DNA from: Oscheius onirici
Lineage: Eukaryota > Nematoda > Chromadorea > Rhabditida > Rhabditidae
Direction: 5' to 3'
Assembly: GCA_932521025.1 (NCBI GenBank)
Contig: OW051471.1
Coordinates: forward strand, 4,278,001 to 4,342,000
DNA length: 64,000 bases
The first letter of the stretch is position 1. Every line of letters begins with the position of its first letter. This document shows positions 1 through 12,489 of this stretch, in pieces. The notes below the pieces were generated by a model, which searched no databases, was not told the origin of the DNA, and saw nothing but the letters and a program-made list of their open reading frames with translations. The translations under genes were made by a program, and so were the position numbers.

Positions 1-2673
1 CTCTGAACGCAACGGTTTGATTAGAATGAGGAATTAGATTTACGCGAAAAGAGAAGCATCTCCTCCGGACAGAATATAAGAGACAGGACCAGGCTGTTCA
101 TCAGGATAGACGGCCAGAACTCTGGCAATCTCGATCTCGGCTCTATTTTCCTCGACATGTACTGCCATAGTTGACGGAGTGAACACTGGAGCAATACGAG
201 GGGCTGGCTAAAAACTCGTGTTCCAACATTGAAAGAAAACAAAAACTGGATGCATGCAAAAGAGGAAAACGAAAAAAAAGCCATGCAGTGACCTGCGTGG
301 AAGGTGATCTCGTGGTCGTGGTTGTGGTCGTTGTGGTGGGAACTGTCGTGGTCGTGGTCATTCTCTCTGTGACCTCCTCCGAGGTCTCAGTCGAGTAATA
401 ATCGACTCCCTGTATCTCTTGTTCCAGATTCTCTCGTCCACTTACCGTAGTCTGTCCCAGATCATTTCCTCCCTCTGTCGGCGTCTGTTTCAGTGGTTTC
501 GGTGATGGGAACGATGAATAGACTAAAGTAGTTGGTAAAGTCTAAATGGAAATTACTTTGAGGATTGTTCGGAGCCGTGGTGATAGAGTACAAAGAAGTA
601 TCGGGCGGTGTGGCTGGTTCTTCCTCGATCGATGACGTGTACTCGAAGATCTCGTTGGTCGGAGACATTGTGGCCATTGTGATCAGCGTTCCAAAGACGT
701 TAATGATGACTTCGCCCCTGGTCTCACGAGGTGGATCTCCGTGATCTCTGGCCACGATGATGACTCGATGATCTCCGAAGTGACTGAAAGACTTTTGAAA
801 CAGACGAAGAAGAAACTACTTTGATGTGAAATCGCCATGGACAGAGATAATTCCATCGGAAGAGATACTGAAGAGTCTGTTCATCGGCGGAGCTACTCTC
901 AACTCGAGACGACCATTGTCTCCATCGTCAGGATCCTCGACCTCGACTCGTCCAATCACCATGTTGGGAGTCAGTTCCGACAGCTCGTCAATATTCTTCG
1001 TGAGTCTGATCGGTTGTGTGCCCACAAAATGAGGCGAGTTGTCGTTCAGGTCCTAAAGGTATGACTTGTGAGCGAGATAGGATGACAAACCAGAACAGAA
1101 ACTTGGATAAGTGTCCAGTAGAGATGTTGGTCCGGAGCTCGACTTCTGGTCTCGACTTGGAGAGAATACATTGCGGTTCTTTCCCTGTCGAATTCTTCCG
1201 TCGTTGTTACAGCTCCAGTCTCCGAATTGATGTTGAACTTGCCTTCTTCATTGCCTCCCACCAGGTTGTAATAAACTTGGTGATTGACTTCTTCTCCCTA
1301 AAATCAGCTTTTTTTGATTGACAGTAAAAGATACCCCGAGTGTAACAACGACAGTATTGGCTGGAGTATTCTCAGCCACTTCGGTCACAAATGTCTGAAT
1401 AGTTTCTTCTTGTTCTGAGCTACCGAGAGTGACTAATGGCATCAATGGGACATCAGTGGTTGTGGCCCACATTGGATGAGGTACAAATGTTTCCATCCCG
1501 GGCAACTGAGGAGCAATCGAAGCGACAGTACTGTCTCCAGTAGCCAGGACGATGATGATGGCTTGAGAGGACAGTCCACCTCCATCTGAAGCTTCGATCA
1601 CGACCTAAACTCCCATTCTTTCAAATAAAAATCCATTATTTTACCTGATATCTCTGTCCAGGAAGAAGATCCTTCGTTGCGAAGAGCATATTTGTCGCCT
1701 CGTCGTAGTAGAAGGCGTCATTGGCATCATTGGTGACTTGGGTGATTCGGTACTTGATGTTACCGTAATCGCCGCTGTCCGCATCCGAGGCAACAACCTA
1801 ATGAGCCAGTGGTAAGTCAATACTTTCCCTTACCATGACAATGGGACGTTCGCCGCCAGTCGCTGTCGTATTGACGGTGTAGATGGAGTGCTCGAACAGG
1901 GGAACATTGTCGTTCGCGTCCATTATACTAAATTATCAGTTCTTTTCTGGACTAGCATACTTTCGTTTCGCGACCCATTTGCTCCGATTCAACAAGTAAA
2001 TGTAGAATTCTCAACTAATAATAAGAAACGCAACGAAATCAGAATTTTAGCGGAGTATCGAATGGTCTCGAAACGAAACCCAACTGGACTGTCTTTAGGA
2101 ACAGACCATATTAATCAGAAGGGTATGAGACTTACTGGATTGTGATCGTTACAGGCTCACTGCTTCTGATCGGAACCGTGTCGACTTCTCTCGCTTGCAC
2201 CTGAATCTTTTTCTTCATTTAACACTAGCCAAAGGTCTCACATTCAGTTGATAAGTCGAAGGATTCGGTGGATCGGCGTCGATATTTGGCACGTTGAGGT
2301 AGACGAAACCGCGCTGATCAACAGCGAAGATTGTAGCGCCAAGTCCGGTCAAAATGTACTGATATGTAGCTGGAGCCATTCCTGGCTTCTAAACTTGTTG
2401 TTATCTTTCTCTCGATGATTCCAACTAACGAGATCTTCATCATTTACAAGAATCTGCAAGGACTCGGCCTTGGCATCGGGACTGATTCGGACAGTGGTGC
2501 CGATTTCGGCAGTCTCTGCGAGATAGCCTTCTGTTGCTGTCACCTAAACTTGTTGTTTGTTCTGACTCTAATATAAAAGGCAAACAGACCTGGAGGACGG
2601 GAGGATGTTCTGAGACGGTCTGTGTCCTGACCACAGCAGGCAGAAGAAACAACAAAAACAAAGTATTCCTCAT
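1..2673 (-). CDS. classical cadherin-family protein, 5' part (runs off window start)
   Basis: Start ATG at 2673 opens a signal peptide ([18 protein letters not shown]), then cadherin repeats follow through about ten exons. Visible repeat marks are DANDN (about 1915) and DLNDN (about 1040), FDRE in a [13 protein letters not shown] strand (about 1190), [14 protein letters not shown] (about 1770), [12 protein letters not shown] (about 920), ARDHGDPP (about 740) and [13 protein letters not shown] (about 70). Introns are 34-50 bp except one of about 210 bp (about 1930-2140). A Thr-rich stretch (about 290-370) lies between repeats. Calcium-dependent cell adhesion at the plasma membrane is the family role. 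The transmembrane and catenin-binding parts lie outside the window, so classical versus non-classical type cannot be settled. I see at least four extracellular repeats. Confidence 0.9.
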
Positions 2674-2879
2674 CTCGCGTGGCACATTGGAGGAAGTTGT
2701 CGACAGACGAGTAAAGAGTGCTAATGAGCAGGACGATTTGTGTGCTTTTCGGGTGGAAAAAGTGCGAACGCGCACGCGACAATCTTTTCCCTCGACAACC
2801 TAACACAGGAACAGTCTGAAAACAGTTACTTTCGATTTGTAATCTGAGAGAAAGAGAGAGGGACAAACACAGAGGTCAA

Positions 2880-5583
2880 GAGTCGGCTGACCCGTGTTCA
2901 CTTGTTCACGTCCAAAGGTTGCCACATGCAGTCGGCGAACTTCGGAAACCATTTCTAATTTTATTAGGACAAAGTTGGCAACGCCCTTCCAGGGCTAAAG
3001 TAGAAATTCGTAACTTCGCTCTGTCACGGAATCGTAGTCGTGGTTCCCCTTTCATTCCTTCTTTGTTACTCTCCTCCAGGCACTCTCCCTGACCCTCCAA
3101 AGAAACTACCAAATTTGGAATCCGCTCTCTCTCAAGCCTAATTTCAAAATGTAGGACCTGAACGGATCGCCCGACCTGTTCTTAGCTTTAGTGAGTCTCA
3201 GTCCTACTGTCCCTTCCCTTCTTCCCTTGTCAGTCTTCCAGTCACTCCGTCCCTCCCAAGAAACTATCAGTCGTTAGGTTAGAACACTTTGCGCACTTGG
3301 TTTACCTGTCGCGACTTGTTAAAAACTAATTTGTGCACAAAACTCCCCTCCTTATCCTCAATTAGAGCTTCAGACACAAACACAGACTTGGGAGCAAGTT
3401 AAAATAGATTACATCTACATTTGTTCACTAAAGTTATTTCAAAACTAAATAGAAGTGATAAAAGTTTTGTTTTGAAAGTACTCAAGAGATTTTAGTGAGT
3501 TTGTTGGAGAACTTGCTGACGGACACTGTAGTCAGATTGTTCTATTGGACACAGAAGGTGTTGGATTTGAGAAAGTTAAGAATGGTGTGCGATTAGAAAA
3601 CTTTGACGTTTCTAGCTTGCTTGTTGGAACTTCCTGAGAAACACTGTAACAAGACTTTTGGTTTGAGACAAAAAGGGAGTAAATCGAAACACGGAAGAGT
3701 AATAGATGGACGAGTATACTGGTCGACTGCGACTCGTTCAAAATGTGGGTAGAATGTGGATGTGTAAACGGATATGGGTGTGAGAAACGAAATTGGGAGA
3801 TGACCTACTACTGACCACTTGGTTCCGACTAAAAAGAGAGGAATATTTTGGTCTGGAACTTTTAGCGTGGCCTTCTTCCCTCTGCTCAAAGTGGCGCCGA
3901 CAAAGCAGGACAAACAGATTTGACGGAGTGACCGCTCCTCTCTCTCCTTTTCTGGAACTGATTTTTCCGTCTCTAGACCCTGATTATACATGTCGGGACA
4001 AAACAAGGTCTATCTGTTCTTCTTTGGTCAGTTTATGGAACAAGGCGATTAGGAAAAAAACCAGCTTCGGTTACTTTTATTCTGCACCAACCGTCTACGA
4101 CGGCTTTCGCCGTCCATGCGCCTGCGGCGCTCGCATACGTAACAACGGCTGTCCAAGTTTTGATTACGAAACACCACTGCGCTAGTTTTTTTTAAAGATA
4201 GTTTAGTTTCCCCCAGACGCGTTCCCCTAAAAAAATATCTCGTTCGATAAAAGATTAAAATGACAAAACTTGACATGTTACGCTAGTCTCGACAACTGTG
4301 CGGACACCACTACGGACAGAAGGACGGACACCATTGCACTTTAGTAAAGAAAGATCTTCGACTGCCACAACGTTATGAATTAGGATATAGAAACGAACGG
4401 CGAGGACTAGAATAGACGAACGGAACAAGGGGCTTACACAGGCTCGCCGACTTGCAACATGCGCACTTCGTGACAGAAGCTTACAAGATTAGCAAAGCGG
4501 CCCCGATTAAGCAGCCTAATTGCGCCAATACGGTGCACGCGACGGTCAGAGATGGACATTCTTTCTGGCGTGCCATCTGAGAAGTTACTTAAAGTATAGG
4601 AATTCTTTGAAATCAGTTTTTATGGGGGATTTCAAAGGCATTTCTCAATCGTCCATTTTTTCTTGTATGATAGCTGCGAAAGATTTGAGTTCATTCAGGA
4701 ATAGAAACAAAGCTCAAACAATCAAGTTTCTTTTGATCTCAATCATTCTCCTCGTCCGTTTAGATAGAAAAGTAAAGAAGGCTAGAACAAAACAAAAGAT
4801 TTCCAAATTTGGAGAGTTGAAGAAACAAGAAAAGGATGGACGAAGAGTCTCGGGTACTCCGCGTCATGGGACGCGTGAGAGGCGGTCACTCGGCCAACAC
4901 AAAAGTGCTCAAAATACCACTTGTCCACAGCTGATTCAGGAGCAATTGAGAAGACGAAAGAGGGCAACGGCCCGACATACCAGTACACATACTGTAAATA
5001 TAGATTTGGGATACAACTTGGGAGGAGCACTGAACAAAATGGAACTTTATCAGAAATGTGGTGAGGAGACCAAGAGAGAGTAAAACGATGAATTAGATGA
5101 GCTAAATAAGTGAAATCAATGGAGGTAACGGCGGAGCGCGGCGGTAGATGAGGGTCTCGGTGCAAACAGTCCGTGTTTGGACCTCTGACAGCTTAGAGCG
5201 CCGCGAATTAGGCGAAGGATTACAACACTGACTCTTTCCGTAACGGGATACAGCTCCTACTTTTCTTCTTAGTCTATTTACAGTCCCTGCCTAGAGACTG
5301 GTGAATCTTGATCGCTCTCAGTTAGTTAAATAAGTAAAGAATCTCTCAGAAAGTACCAGGAGACTAAGTAATACAATAACAGTTTCCTCTAATAGTCCCA
5401 ACAGAATGGTTCTACCAGTAAGTCTCAGATCTCTGAGAGGTGATCGAGCGAGACGGTCATTGATTAGCAAACAATTCCAATCTGAGAGAGTCTGTGTGCT
5501 CGAAGGGAGCGCGGAAGTAGCCAGTCGCTCTCCCTCCGTCCTAATGGGTAGAGGGACCCTCAATACAATCCATAGTTCGGAGT
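2880..5583. other. intergenic DNA with dispersed repeats, no confident gene
   Basis: No coding sequence is supported here. The longest open frame is 187 codons on + (4520-5083) and resembles nothing I recognise. About 2940-3420 belongs to a dispersed repeat also seen inverted at about 14,660-14,900, with related pieces at about 57,200-57,440. Shared marks are a GCAACGCCCTTCCAGGGCTA block, a TTTGTGCACAAA core, and a purine-rich AGACACAAACACAGACTTGG-like tail. The 3' end of the EZH2-like gene lies at the right edge. Confidence 0.5.
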
Positions 5584-8500
5584 TTATTGATCAACATAAC
5601 AAATGGGAAAATGAGAAACGGCAGAAGAAGAGATCAGTGGTTGGACTTCCTGAAGTGCTCTAGATTATAGGGAGGAGAGAAGAGCATACCTTTGGTCCTG
5701 TTTGAAGCGTATCATATGTTCGTCCGTGTACCCGTAATCGAAAAAGAGCTCGTCACCGGCTTTGATGTCCTTCGACGCGTAGACTCCAATTCGCTGCTCG
5801 CCGTTGACTCTCATAATCTGTAGATTTCGCGATTTTAAGCCTAACGAAGAGTCTTACTTGTCCACGACAGTTTGTGCCCTTTCCCGTCTTTTTGTGATTG
5901 GCGAAACGGATGACATTACCCAGTTTGAAGGCATCAACAGTATGATGGTCTTCGACCAGTTCTGAAACGGGTTATGTTTTTTTAACAAGCATTGATCCCA
6001 CTGAAGGTATAGCTGAGGAAAAGCTCGTCGTAAATGAGACCACGACGTTCACATTCAGCGTCTGAGATCATTTCTCCTGTATATTCAGAGATGAGCTCAT
6101 TGGCGTCGACATCTTGCTCGACAAACAGTCCGTAGCCGGCATTCGGGACTGTAGAAATTCCCACTCGTAGTCTCTTTTTCCAGCCGTTTTGGAGAGCAAT
6201 ATTACTACAGAGAACTGCGTTATTGTCTTGAGGCAAAGAAACACTGTTCAGATCCGAGCAACATTCTTTACACGTTAGTGGATTGCACTCCCAATTGGCC
6301 AAATAACAGGGACACGACTTGGAGCGACAGGAACCAGGAGTACAGCGGCAGCCAGGGAACAGAGCAGGACATCCAGGGCCACATCTGAAAAAGGTATTTG
6401 CGAGGATCAAAGACTCTTTTTCGTTTAGCTGTCTCTAGCCCCCTATAGATATTTAAACTACGTCTCGTAGAGCCATGCAATCTGGCAGTAGAGCTGTAGG
6501 ATAGAAAATGAACGTCTTGTGCTTCTTGGTGTTTTACAAAGGTTTTGCTGAGAATAGAGAACAAAGATTAAAAAATAAAATTATGGCTAAAAACTCACTT
6601 GCAATTGAAAGTACAAGCCGTCCTGTTGACGACACATGGACATTTCGTCGAGGCCTTTCCACACGGACCATCGTGGTCACAAGTTTCAACGGGAGCACCG
6701 TTATCCACTCCGTTTTTTAAGGTCTTTCTGAATGTTTGGTGACGGTCGTTTCTGAAGCTTTTGTCAAAGTGGATTTGAAAGAATTCTTACCTGAGTGACA
6801 ACTGTGGTGGAACTTTTGCAATCGACTCTTGTAGAGCAAGTTGTGTGTACTGAAAAAAACAGAATTCGGACTGAACAAAGAAATTACAAACCTCGTAACA
6901 AGTGAAAGTTTTATTATTAGATGCCAGACAGAATGTATCCATCTGCCTTCCGATCTGACACATATTCGGCTGACGAGTAAGCGTACTTTTGAAGAGATTC
7001 GCAACGCAGACATTCTTCAATTCGGGCAGATTTTCCTTCCATTTAGGATCCTAAAGTTCAATTTAGGTTTAAATGAATTATTCAAATCACATCAACAGTC
7101 AGATTTCGACCACATCTTTTCGAGCAAGGAGCGGCATTGAATTCGATTCCGTACGGTGTTCCGAACGTTTTATCTTCGTCTAAAATCGTGTTTTACAACA
7201 AACAAATACAAAAAGTTACATTTTGTCTTAATTTTATGGGTTAAGCAGTTTAGAGTCCCGCATTTGGTGCAAAAGGTATTAGCTGCGGTCATGAGATTCT
7301 CTTCGAACGACTTGGGCATCTCGATGTCGATTCCCTCAAATCGTTTCGTCAAAAGTGCGATCCTAAACTCTGGTAGTCGCAGAATAAAAGCAGAACTCAC
7401 GTGTTCTCCTGCTTGATTTCTCTGTAGGTCAGATTGTTCGGAAAGAGCGTGAAAATGGCCAAATTTATCAAATTTTCAGTCAAAGGACCCAGCGGTTCGT
7501 CTTTCCTGTAGTCGTCGAGTTTTTGAAGCAGCTGGAACATTTCAAAGTAGGAAATGTACTGTCCACAGCCGATATCACCGCCATGAATGCCCTGAAATTT
7601 GTTTACAATAGCTAGAAAAAAGATCTTACTTCAGTGTACGAGTTCCAGAGCTTTTGAACGAAATCCTTTTCCGAAGTCAGGAATTTTTCGACATAGGGAA
7701 AGTGTGAAAGGCGGAGACTGTCGGGAGCCTAAATAAACCGTTTGACAGATTGAATGAAATGACTACCAGAAAGTTCTTTTCAGTGTGAACCCAGGTTTTG
7801 GCTTTCGGACATTTTCTGGAAGATTCGACTTTTTTGACTGGGAAATCTTTAGATTCCTAAAAAGAGTAAGTAGAAAAAGATCAGAAAAGCGTACAGCGTT
7901 AAAAGTCATGCATTCTTCGTTATAAAAAGGCAACAAGTACTTGGATTTGGGCGTCTTGTCCAGAAAAACGTTGAACTTTTGCTGAAAGTTTTTTAAAAGT
8001 AGGAAAACGGAGGTTCACACCTGTTCTGGCTTGATGATTGAGTTCACGTATTCATGATGAACTTCTTTGAATCTTATAGTGACATTATATCTGGCCTCTT
8101 CAAGTTGATTCTGTGTGCAGCCAGGCAGCTCCTCTCTCATCAATTCCCTCTAAAATAAGAAGAAATCGCCTTAGAACAGGGAGGAAACATACAAAATTGT
8201 GACTTGTAGGCCAGGCTTCGTCAGAAGAAATGAAGGAATTCGGATCGGGAGAGACGGTTCTAAAGGGAAGCAATGGTTTACGAACATGACAAAAGATTTT
8301 ACCGTAAACGTTTTTTCTTCGCAATTGGAGATGCTGCATCTAATTCTGAGTCTTGCGGAGGCTGACTGTATGCGGCTACATAGGAAGGACGGGGTCGAGT
8401 CGTGCTAAAAAAGAGATTTTTGGAACCAAAAATTCTCTCGGCGTGTGTCGCGTGAATGTGCTAGAAACCTTACGTTTCGCTACGCAGGCGTGGATCTGTA

Positions 8501-8693
8501 TTTTCCTTCGGAGAGGCAGAGACGGCAGAAAACCTCTTAGCTCTCTTCCTTTTCTTCTTCAAGAGAGAGTTCTGTAGAGGCGACAGTGGCGTTATACTAA
8601 AATCAAGCGAAATTGTCAGCGAGATAAAAAAAATTACATTTCAATCTCGAGATCTGATTCAACTTGTTGAGACGACGTCCGCTTAGGGGGCAT
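5584..8693 (-). CDS. mes-2: Polycomb H3K27 methyltransferase, EZH2/MES-2-type
   Basis: Catalytic subunit of a PRC2-type complex that methylates H3K27 in the nucleus. ATG at 8693 (MPPKRTSSQQ) lies 7 bp after TTTTCAG, fitting trans-splicing. A basic cluster KKKRKRAKR (about 8555) looks like a nuclear signal. A central block contains GTPYGIEFNAAPCSKRC (about 7120). The Cys-rich CXC region has CDHDGPCG and CPCVVNRTACTFNC (about 6620-6690), then CRCTPGSCRSKSCPCYLANWE (about 6290-6350). The SET domain has NELISEYTGEM (about 6080), NVIRFANH (about 5905) and GDELFFDYGY (about 5745). It follows EZH2 closely: TFKLVEDHHTVDA before RFANH and VNGEQRIGVYASKDI after it. The usual NHS has become NHK. The stop at 5584 assumes a 37-bp last intron (GTATGC...CTAG); without it the stop is at 5665. 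Confidence 0.93.
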
Positions 8694-8897
8694 TACACGC
8701 TGAAAATCACACGAACTTTTGGTCAACAGAACAGAAATAAAAAATTCCGTTGCCCAAAATAAGAATAGTTGGAAAAGCTGAGAGAAATTGGAGAGGACCT
8801 TGTTCTTCCCGCGCGATTTGTATGTGGGCGTGGCGAGAAGGAGCCGTAATTGAGAACCAGTGCCAATTAATGCGAACACAAGCAGTTTTTTAGCGGG

Positions 8898-9812
8898 CTA
8901 TGTTTTTAATAGAGCTAACAATTTGCCAGCAAACATAATCGATAGATTTTTTCTCGGTGTTATTATTTTCCACACACAATATCTGAAGGCAAATGTCATC
9001 GAAAGTTGGCTTTTGAGAAGAACCACTCGATTACTCACAGACTAGATTCTAGCCCCAAAAATCACTGCTGTGATTCTTGTAAAAACGTTATTACCACTAC
9101 GAACTTACCACAGTTTCATCACTTTTCTTCTTCGGACTTGGCAGCTTCTTGACAGAACATTTGATTGATCTGCCTCGGAATGCAGCAGTACCAGTTTTTC
9201 GTAGCCCAGAATTGAAAGGAACTAAAGATGAATGTGAAAAGGGTGGTAGTCTCACCTATCGGCTTGACCTCAAGGACGTTCTTCGTCTTTGCAACCAACT
9301 TCTTTGTAGGAACAAATTGACCATTTTTGGACGTTTTGAGAAGAGGCTCTTTTTCGCTATCGGACAAGATCATCACAGACTTCTTCTTTTCCTCAAAAGA
9401 CAGCACAGGTTGCTTGAACTGCTGTTGCTCTTTGGGAGATGGACAAGCTTCGCTGTAACTCGAAATATAGGCCTTCTTTTGAGGTAGTCCCTTTGGAGGT
9501 GTTAAATTAGAAGACCGTCGGGAGGAGACATTGGCTCTGAGAGGAGTAGCTTCCGGATCTTCAGAATCTAAATTTCGCTGTAAAAAAATAAACAGTGCTG
9601 AACCTAAAATTCTGGACTTTCTCTTGACAGCTCTTGGTTTCTGTATCGTCTTGGGAACAGGAGTCTCGTCATCAGCTGAAAATGAGACAAAGGGAAAAAA
9701 TATAGAAACGCTTACATTCACTCGTTATTTCCATAATCTCTACTTCCTGGGGCTTGTTAATCGAGGTGCGAACCCTTTCTGATTGTTTCCTGGCAGCCGG
9801 CGAGGATTTCAT
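8898..9812 (-). CDS. basic, serine/lysine-rich nuclear protein, unknown
   Basis: I do not recognise the family. ATG at 9812 gives MKSSPAARKQSERVRTS. Short introns (GTAAGC...TTTCAG and GTTCAG...TTACAG) join exons rich in Lys, Ser and Pro: SESDDETPVPKTIQKP, KPRAVKRKSR, SSRRSSNLTPPKGLPQKKA, SVKKLPSPKKKSDE. Composition suggests a chromatin or spindle-associated phosphoprotein, but that is only inference. The C-terminus (stop near 8898) is the least certain part. It lies about 205 bp upstream of the EZH2-like ATG on the same strand, and that downstream gene has a TTTTCAG immediately before its ATG, so the two could be a two-gene operon. Confidence 0.6.
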
Positions 9813-10226
9813 CGTCTACTGTTGGACCAAATTTGCGAATATCCGTCTTTTCCGCAGGCACGATCCTAGAAATGATAGACTACAAAAACTTTTTTGCGTT
9901 GCTCGGAAATCCTCATTTGTTAAAAGACGACAACCAGGGATGGCTAACCACGGCGTTTCAACAACGTGTACACCTGTTTGAATAAGACGTAATGCCGCCC
10001 AGTTTCATTATTACAGTATACTACAGTAATCGCCTACTGTATCCCTCTGGCGAGCGATTCAAACGTGGTGTATTCGATAAATCGATTTTTTTCTAGGTTG
10101 TTCTAACCTAGCAAACAAGCCTTTCCTTCTACTCTTTTCTCTTCAATTTTGTGTGGTGAACATAGTGAAGAAGTTGCCAAAGAGGAAAACGAACATTGTC
10201 TCAAAAAAAACACTAAAAACAAATTC

Positions 10227-10596
10227 GGTTGTACTTTAGCTGGCACCTACGTTCTGGCCTAAAATTGCGATTTATTCGGTTTCCTTCTATTTTCTGCGTT
10301 TCTAATCACGTTTTTTTAATTCAGCGTGTAAAACAACACCCTGGACATGAAATCTGAAATTAGCAGGAAATCGACAATAGCCGTTCACACGACGTTCTCG
10401 AACATTTTTCTACTATTCACATCTTTTTTATTGTAATTTTCTCCTCCCGGGGGTTCTTTTACACGCTGACTTCAGTAAAAGTTGTTAGAAATGCGAAAAA
10501 CGGCTGGAAAATTGAGAAAATATCAAATTCAAGCCATTTTGGGTGTTCGCGCCAAAAATGATTTGAACGAACGTAGGTGCCAGATGAAGTACAACC
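10227..10596. mobile_element. short inverted-repeat element (MITE-like), about 370 bp
   Basis: The left end GGTTGTACTTTAGCTGGCAC is mirrored by GTGCCAGATGAAGTACAACC at the right end, with further inner matches (TTCAGCGTGTAAAA against TTTTACACGCTGA). No coding capacity. Related ends occur at about 12,290 (GGTTGTACTGCAGCAGGCGC) and about 20,610-20,628 (GGCGCCTACTGCAGTACAAC), so this is a small non-autonomous DNA transposon family. Confidence 0.75.
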
Positions 10597-10833
10597 ACAA
10601 ATTCTGCTGCATTTATACTACTTGAGACGTCCAAATGCTAGAAAAATGATATTTCAATGATGAAGAATCCGATGAGAGGACAGCAAAAATCTTGGTGAAA
10701 ATGCCTAGATTCCGAAAGACCTCGTTCCTTGTAGGATTAGACGATACTAATATGGATTTTTTTGTTATTTGTGCAGCTATGCTGAGCTGGCAACTCTCGT
10801 TTAAGGAAAAAGACATAAAACGTCAAAAAATGG

Positions 10834-12249
10834 GGGGTTGGCTCGTTTTGAAAAAAGCCTCTTTGAAAAAAAATTGCGTTGAAAAAGGTCAAATTGAAAA
10901 AGACATTTTGAAAACGTTCAAATTGCAAAAGACATTTTGAAAACGTTCAAATTGCAAAAGACGAACCGCCAAAGGTCATTTTGAAAAAGTTCACTTTGCA
11001 AAAATTTGGGCGCAATTGCGTACAGAAAATTCCTACAATATCCTTTTATTTCTTTTTAACGTTATTTGGCTTTTTTTGTGTTTTACTTGCATTTCCTGTT
11101 TTTTTCTCACATATTTTATGCTACAGCAATGTTTCAGACCGCACATAGCAGAAATGAAGACCATAAAGAAGCCCGAAATACTTGCTAACTACGTTATGCG
11201 CCTGACATACAGGAATGCTGACGGATCACGCGTTTTCCACTGTTTCTACAAGTTAGTTTCCCTTTTTAGAGTAAAACTTTCTTCCAGGCATAGATCTTAT
11301 TCAACTTGTTTTGCTGCTTACAAAGTCAGTCCTTTAAACAACGTGACTGTTCTCCAAAACTCCGACAAATACAGGCTTTCTGGGTATGTCACTTTTTATG
11401 CAGTTCTGATGAGCATTTCCTAGAGTTTTGCGGGTATAAAGAACGAAATTATGTGGCTGGACGAGGCATAATGCCACCTCGCTTTTTACCAGAAGACTGG
11501 TCCGTGGTAGCTAAAAGCGCTGAAGAGTATCCAAGAACAAACAATAGTGTTGAAGCCTTTCATAAGCAGTTAAACGTATGCTATTTCTAGTTGGGTTGCA
11601 ACAAATTTTTATAGGAAGTTACGCTGCAAGCAAAACCAAGTCTCCCGAAACTCATTGGCTATTTTCCAACTGCTATTTCGTATTAGCTTGTCATTTACAG
11701 ATCAAGCCACAGCACAAGACGAAAGATCTACTCAAGAATCAACAGATCAACGCTGTCCTGAACAGAAGAAAATCTCCGACTATGATACCTACTCTTGCGG
11801 AGATCGATGAAATAGCCGATAATGGTGTATTCTTATCACAAGTAATCATTTTTTTGTACTTACCGGTAAAAAAACTCATTTGGTAGACGTTTTTGTTTTG
11901 TTTTGTTGTTTTACACCTTTTAAGCCGGAATTTTGCATAATTATGATTTGCAAAGGTGTAGATGCAATAAGTGAAGTCTTCTCTACGTTCTAAGACTAAA
12001 AAACCAATAGAACGCCTGTAATTTCAGCAAGAAAAGGCAAAAAAACGTCAAAAAGATACTGTAAGAATTTTTCGTACGCAATTGCGCCCAAATTTCTGCA
12101 AAGTGAACTTTTTCAAAATGATCGTTGGCGGTTCGTCATTTTCAATTTGAACGTTTTCAAAATGTCTTTTACAAAATGATTTTTTTCGTTTCGACTGTTT
12201 TAAATTCGAGTCATTTTCAATCCGAAGGTTCTCAAAATGAGTTAGCCCC
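10834..12249 (+). mobile_element. Mutator-like (MULE) DNA transposon, 1,416 bp, decayed
   Basis: Flanked by an exact 9-bp duplication AAAAAATGG (10825-10833 and 12250-12258). The termini GGGGTTGGCTCGTTTTGAAA and its partner (reverse complement of the right end, GGGGCTAACTCATTTTGAGA) agree at about 16 of 21 positions. The long inverted arms (about 10,834-11,020 and about 12,065-12,249) are built of TTGAAAA/GTTCA-type short repeats and GGGCGCAATTGCGTAC. A 9-bp target duplication with long terminal repeats is the Mutator signature. Confidence 0.85.
11140..11880 (+). pseudogene. MULE transposase remnant
   Basis: Lies inside the 9-bp-duplication element. Pieces read as coding on + between stops or short introns: KTIKKPEILANYVMRLTYRN (about 11155), GIMPPRFLPEDW then RTNNSVEAFHKQLN (about 11467-11575), then THWLFSNCYFVLACHLQ and LLKNQQINAVLNRR (about 11655-11770). 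The NNSVEAFHKQLN segment matches the NN-VE-WH--LN signature found near the end of MULE-type transposases. The N-terminal DDE portion is not visible, so this copy is probably non-autonomous. Confidence 0.6.
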
Positions 12250-12489
12250 AAAAAATGGATACTTTCGAGCGATATTAGCTGATAAAAAAATCGGTTGTAC
12301 TGCAGCAGGCGCCTCAGTTCGATCTGGCAAGTTCTCGGTTTTGGCGCGGGTTAGTACCTATTCAAATTTTTTGCGCATTTTTCGTCAATTTCTCCAGTTT
12401 TCTTTCCTTTTTCTTGATTTTTTTGCTTATTATTCGATGTTCGACCAATCAAAATGTAAATCGTGCAATTTTTAATCTTTTTCAACACT

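Noticed and set aside
3593..4006. 137-codon open frame on -
   Set aside because: Overlaps an equally long + frame; no family resemblance on either strand.
4520..5083. 187-codon open frame on +
   Set aside because: No introns, no domain, odd composition across unrelated segments; lies in repeat-bearing intergenic DNA.
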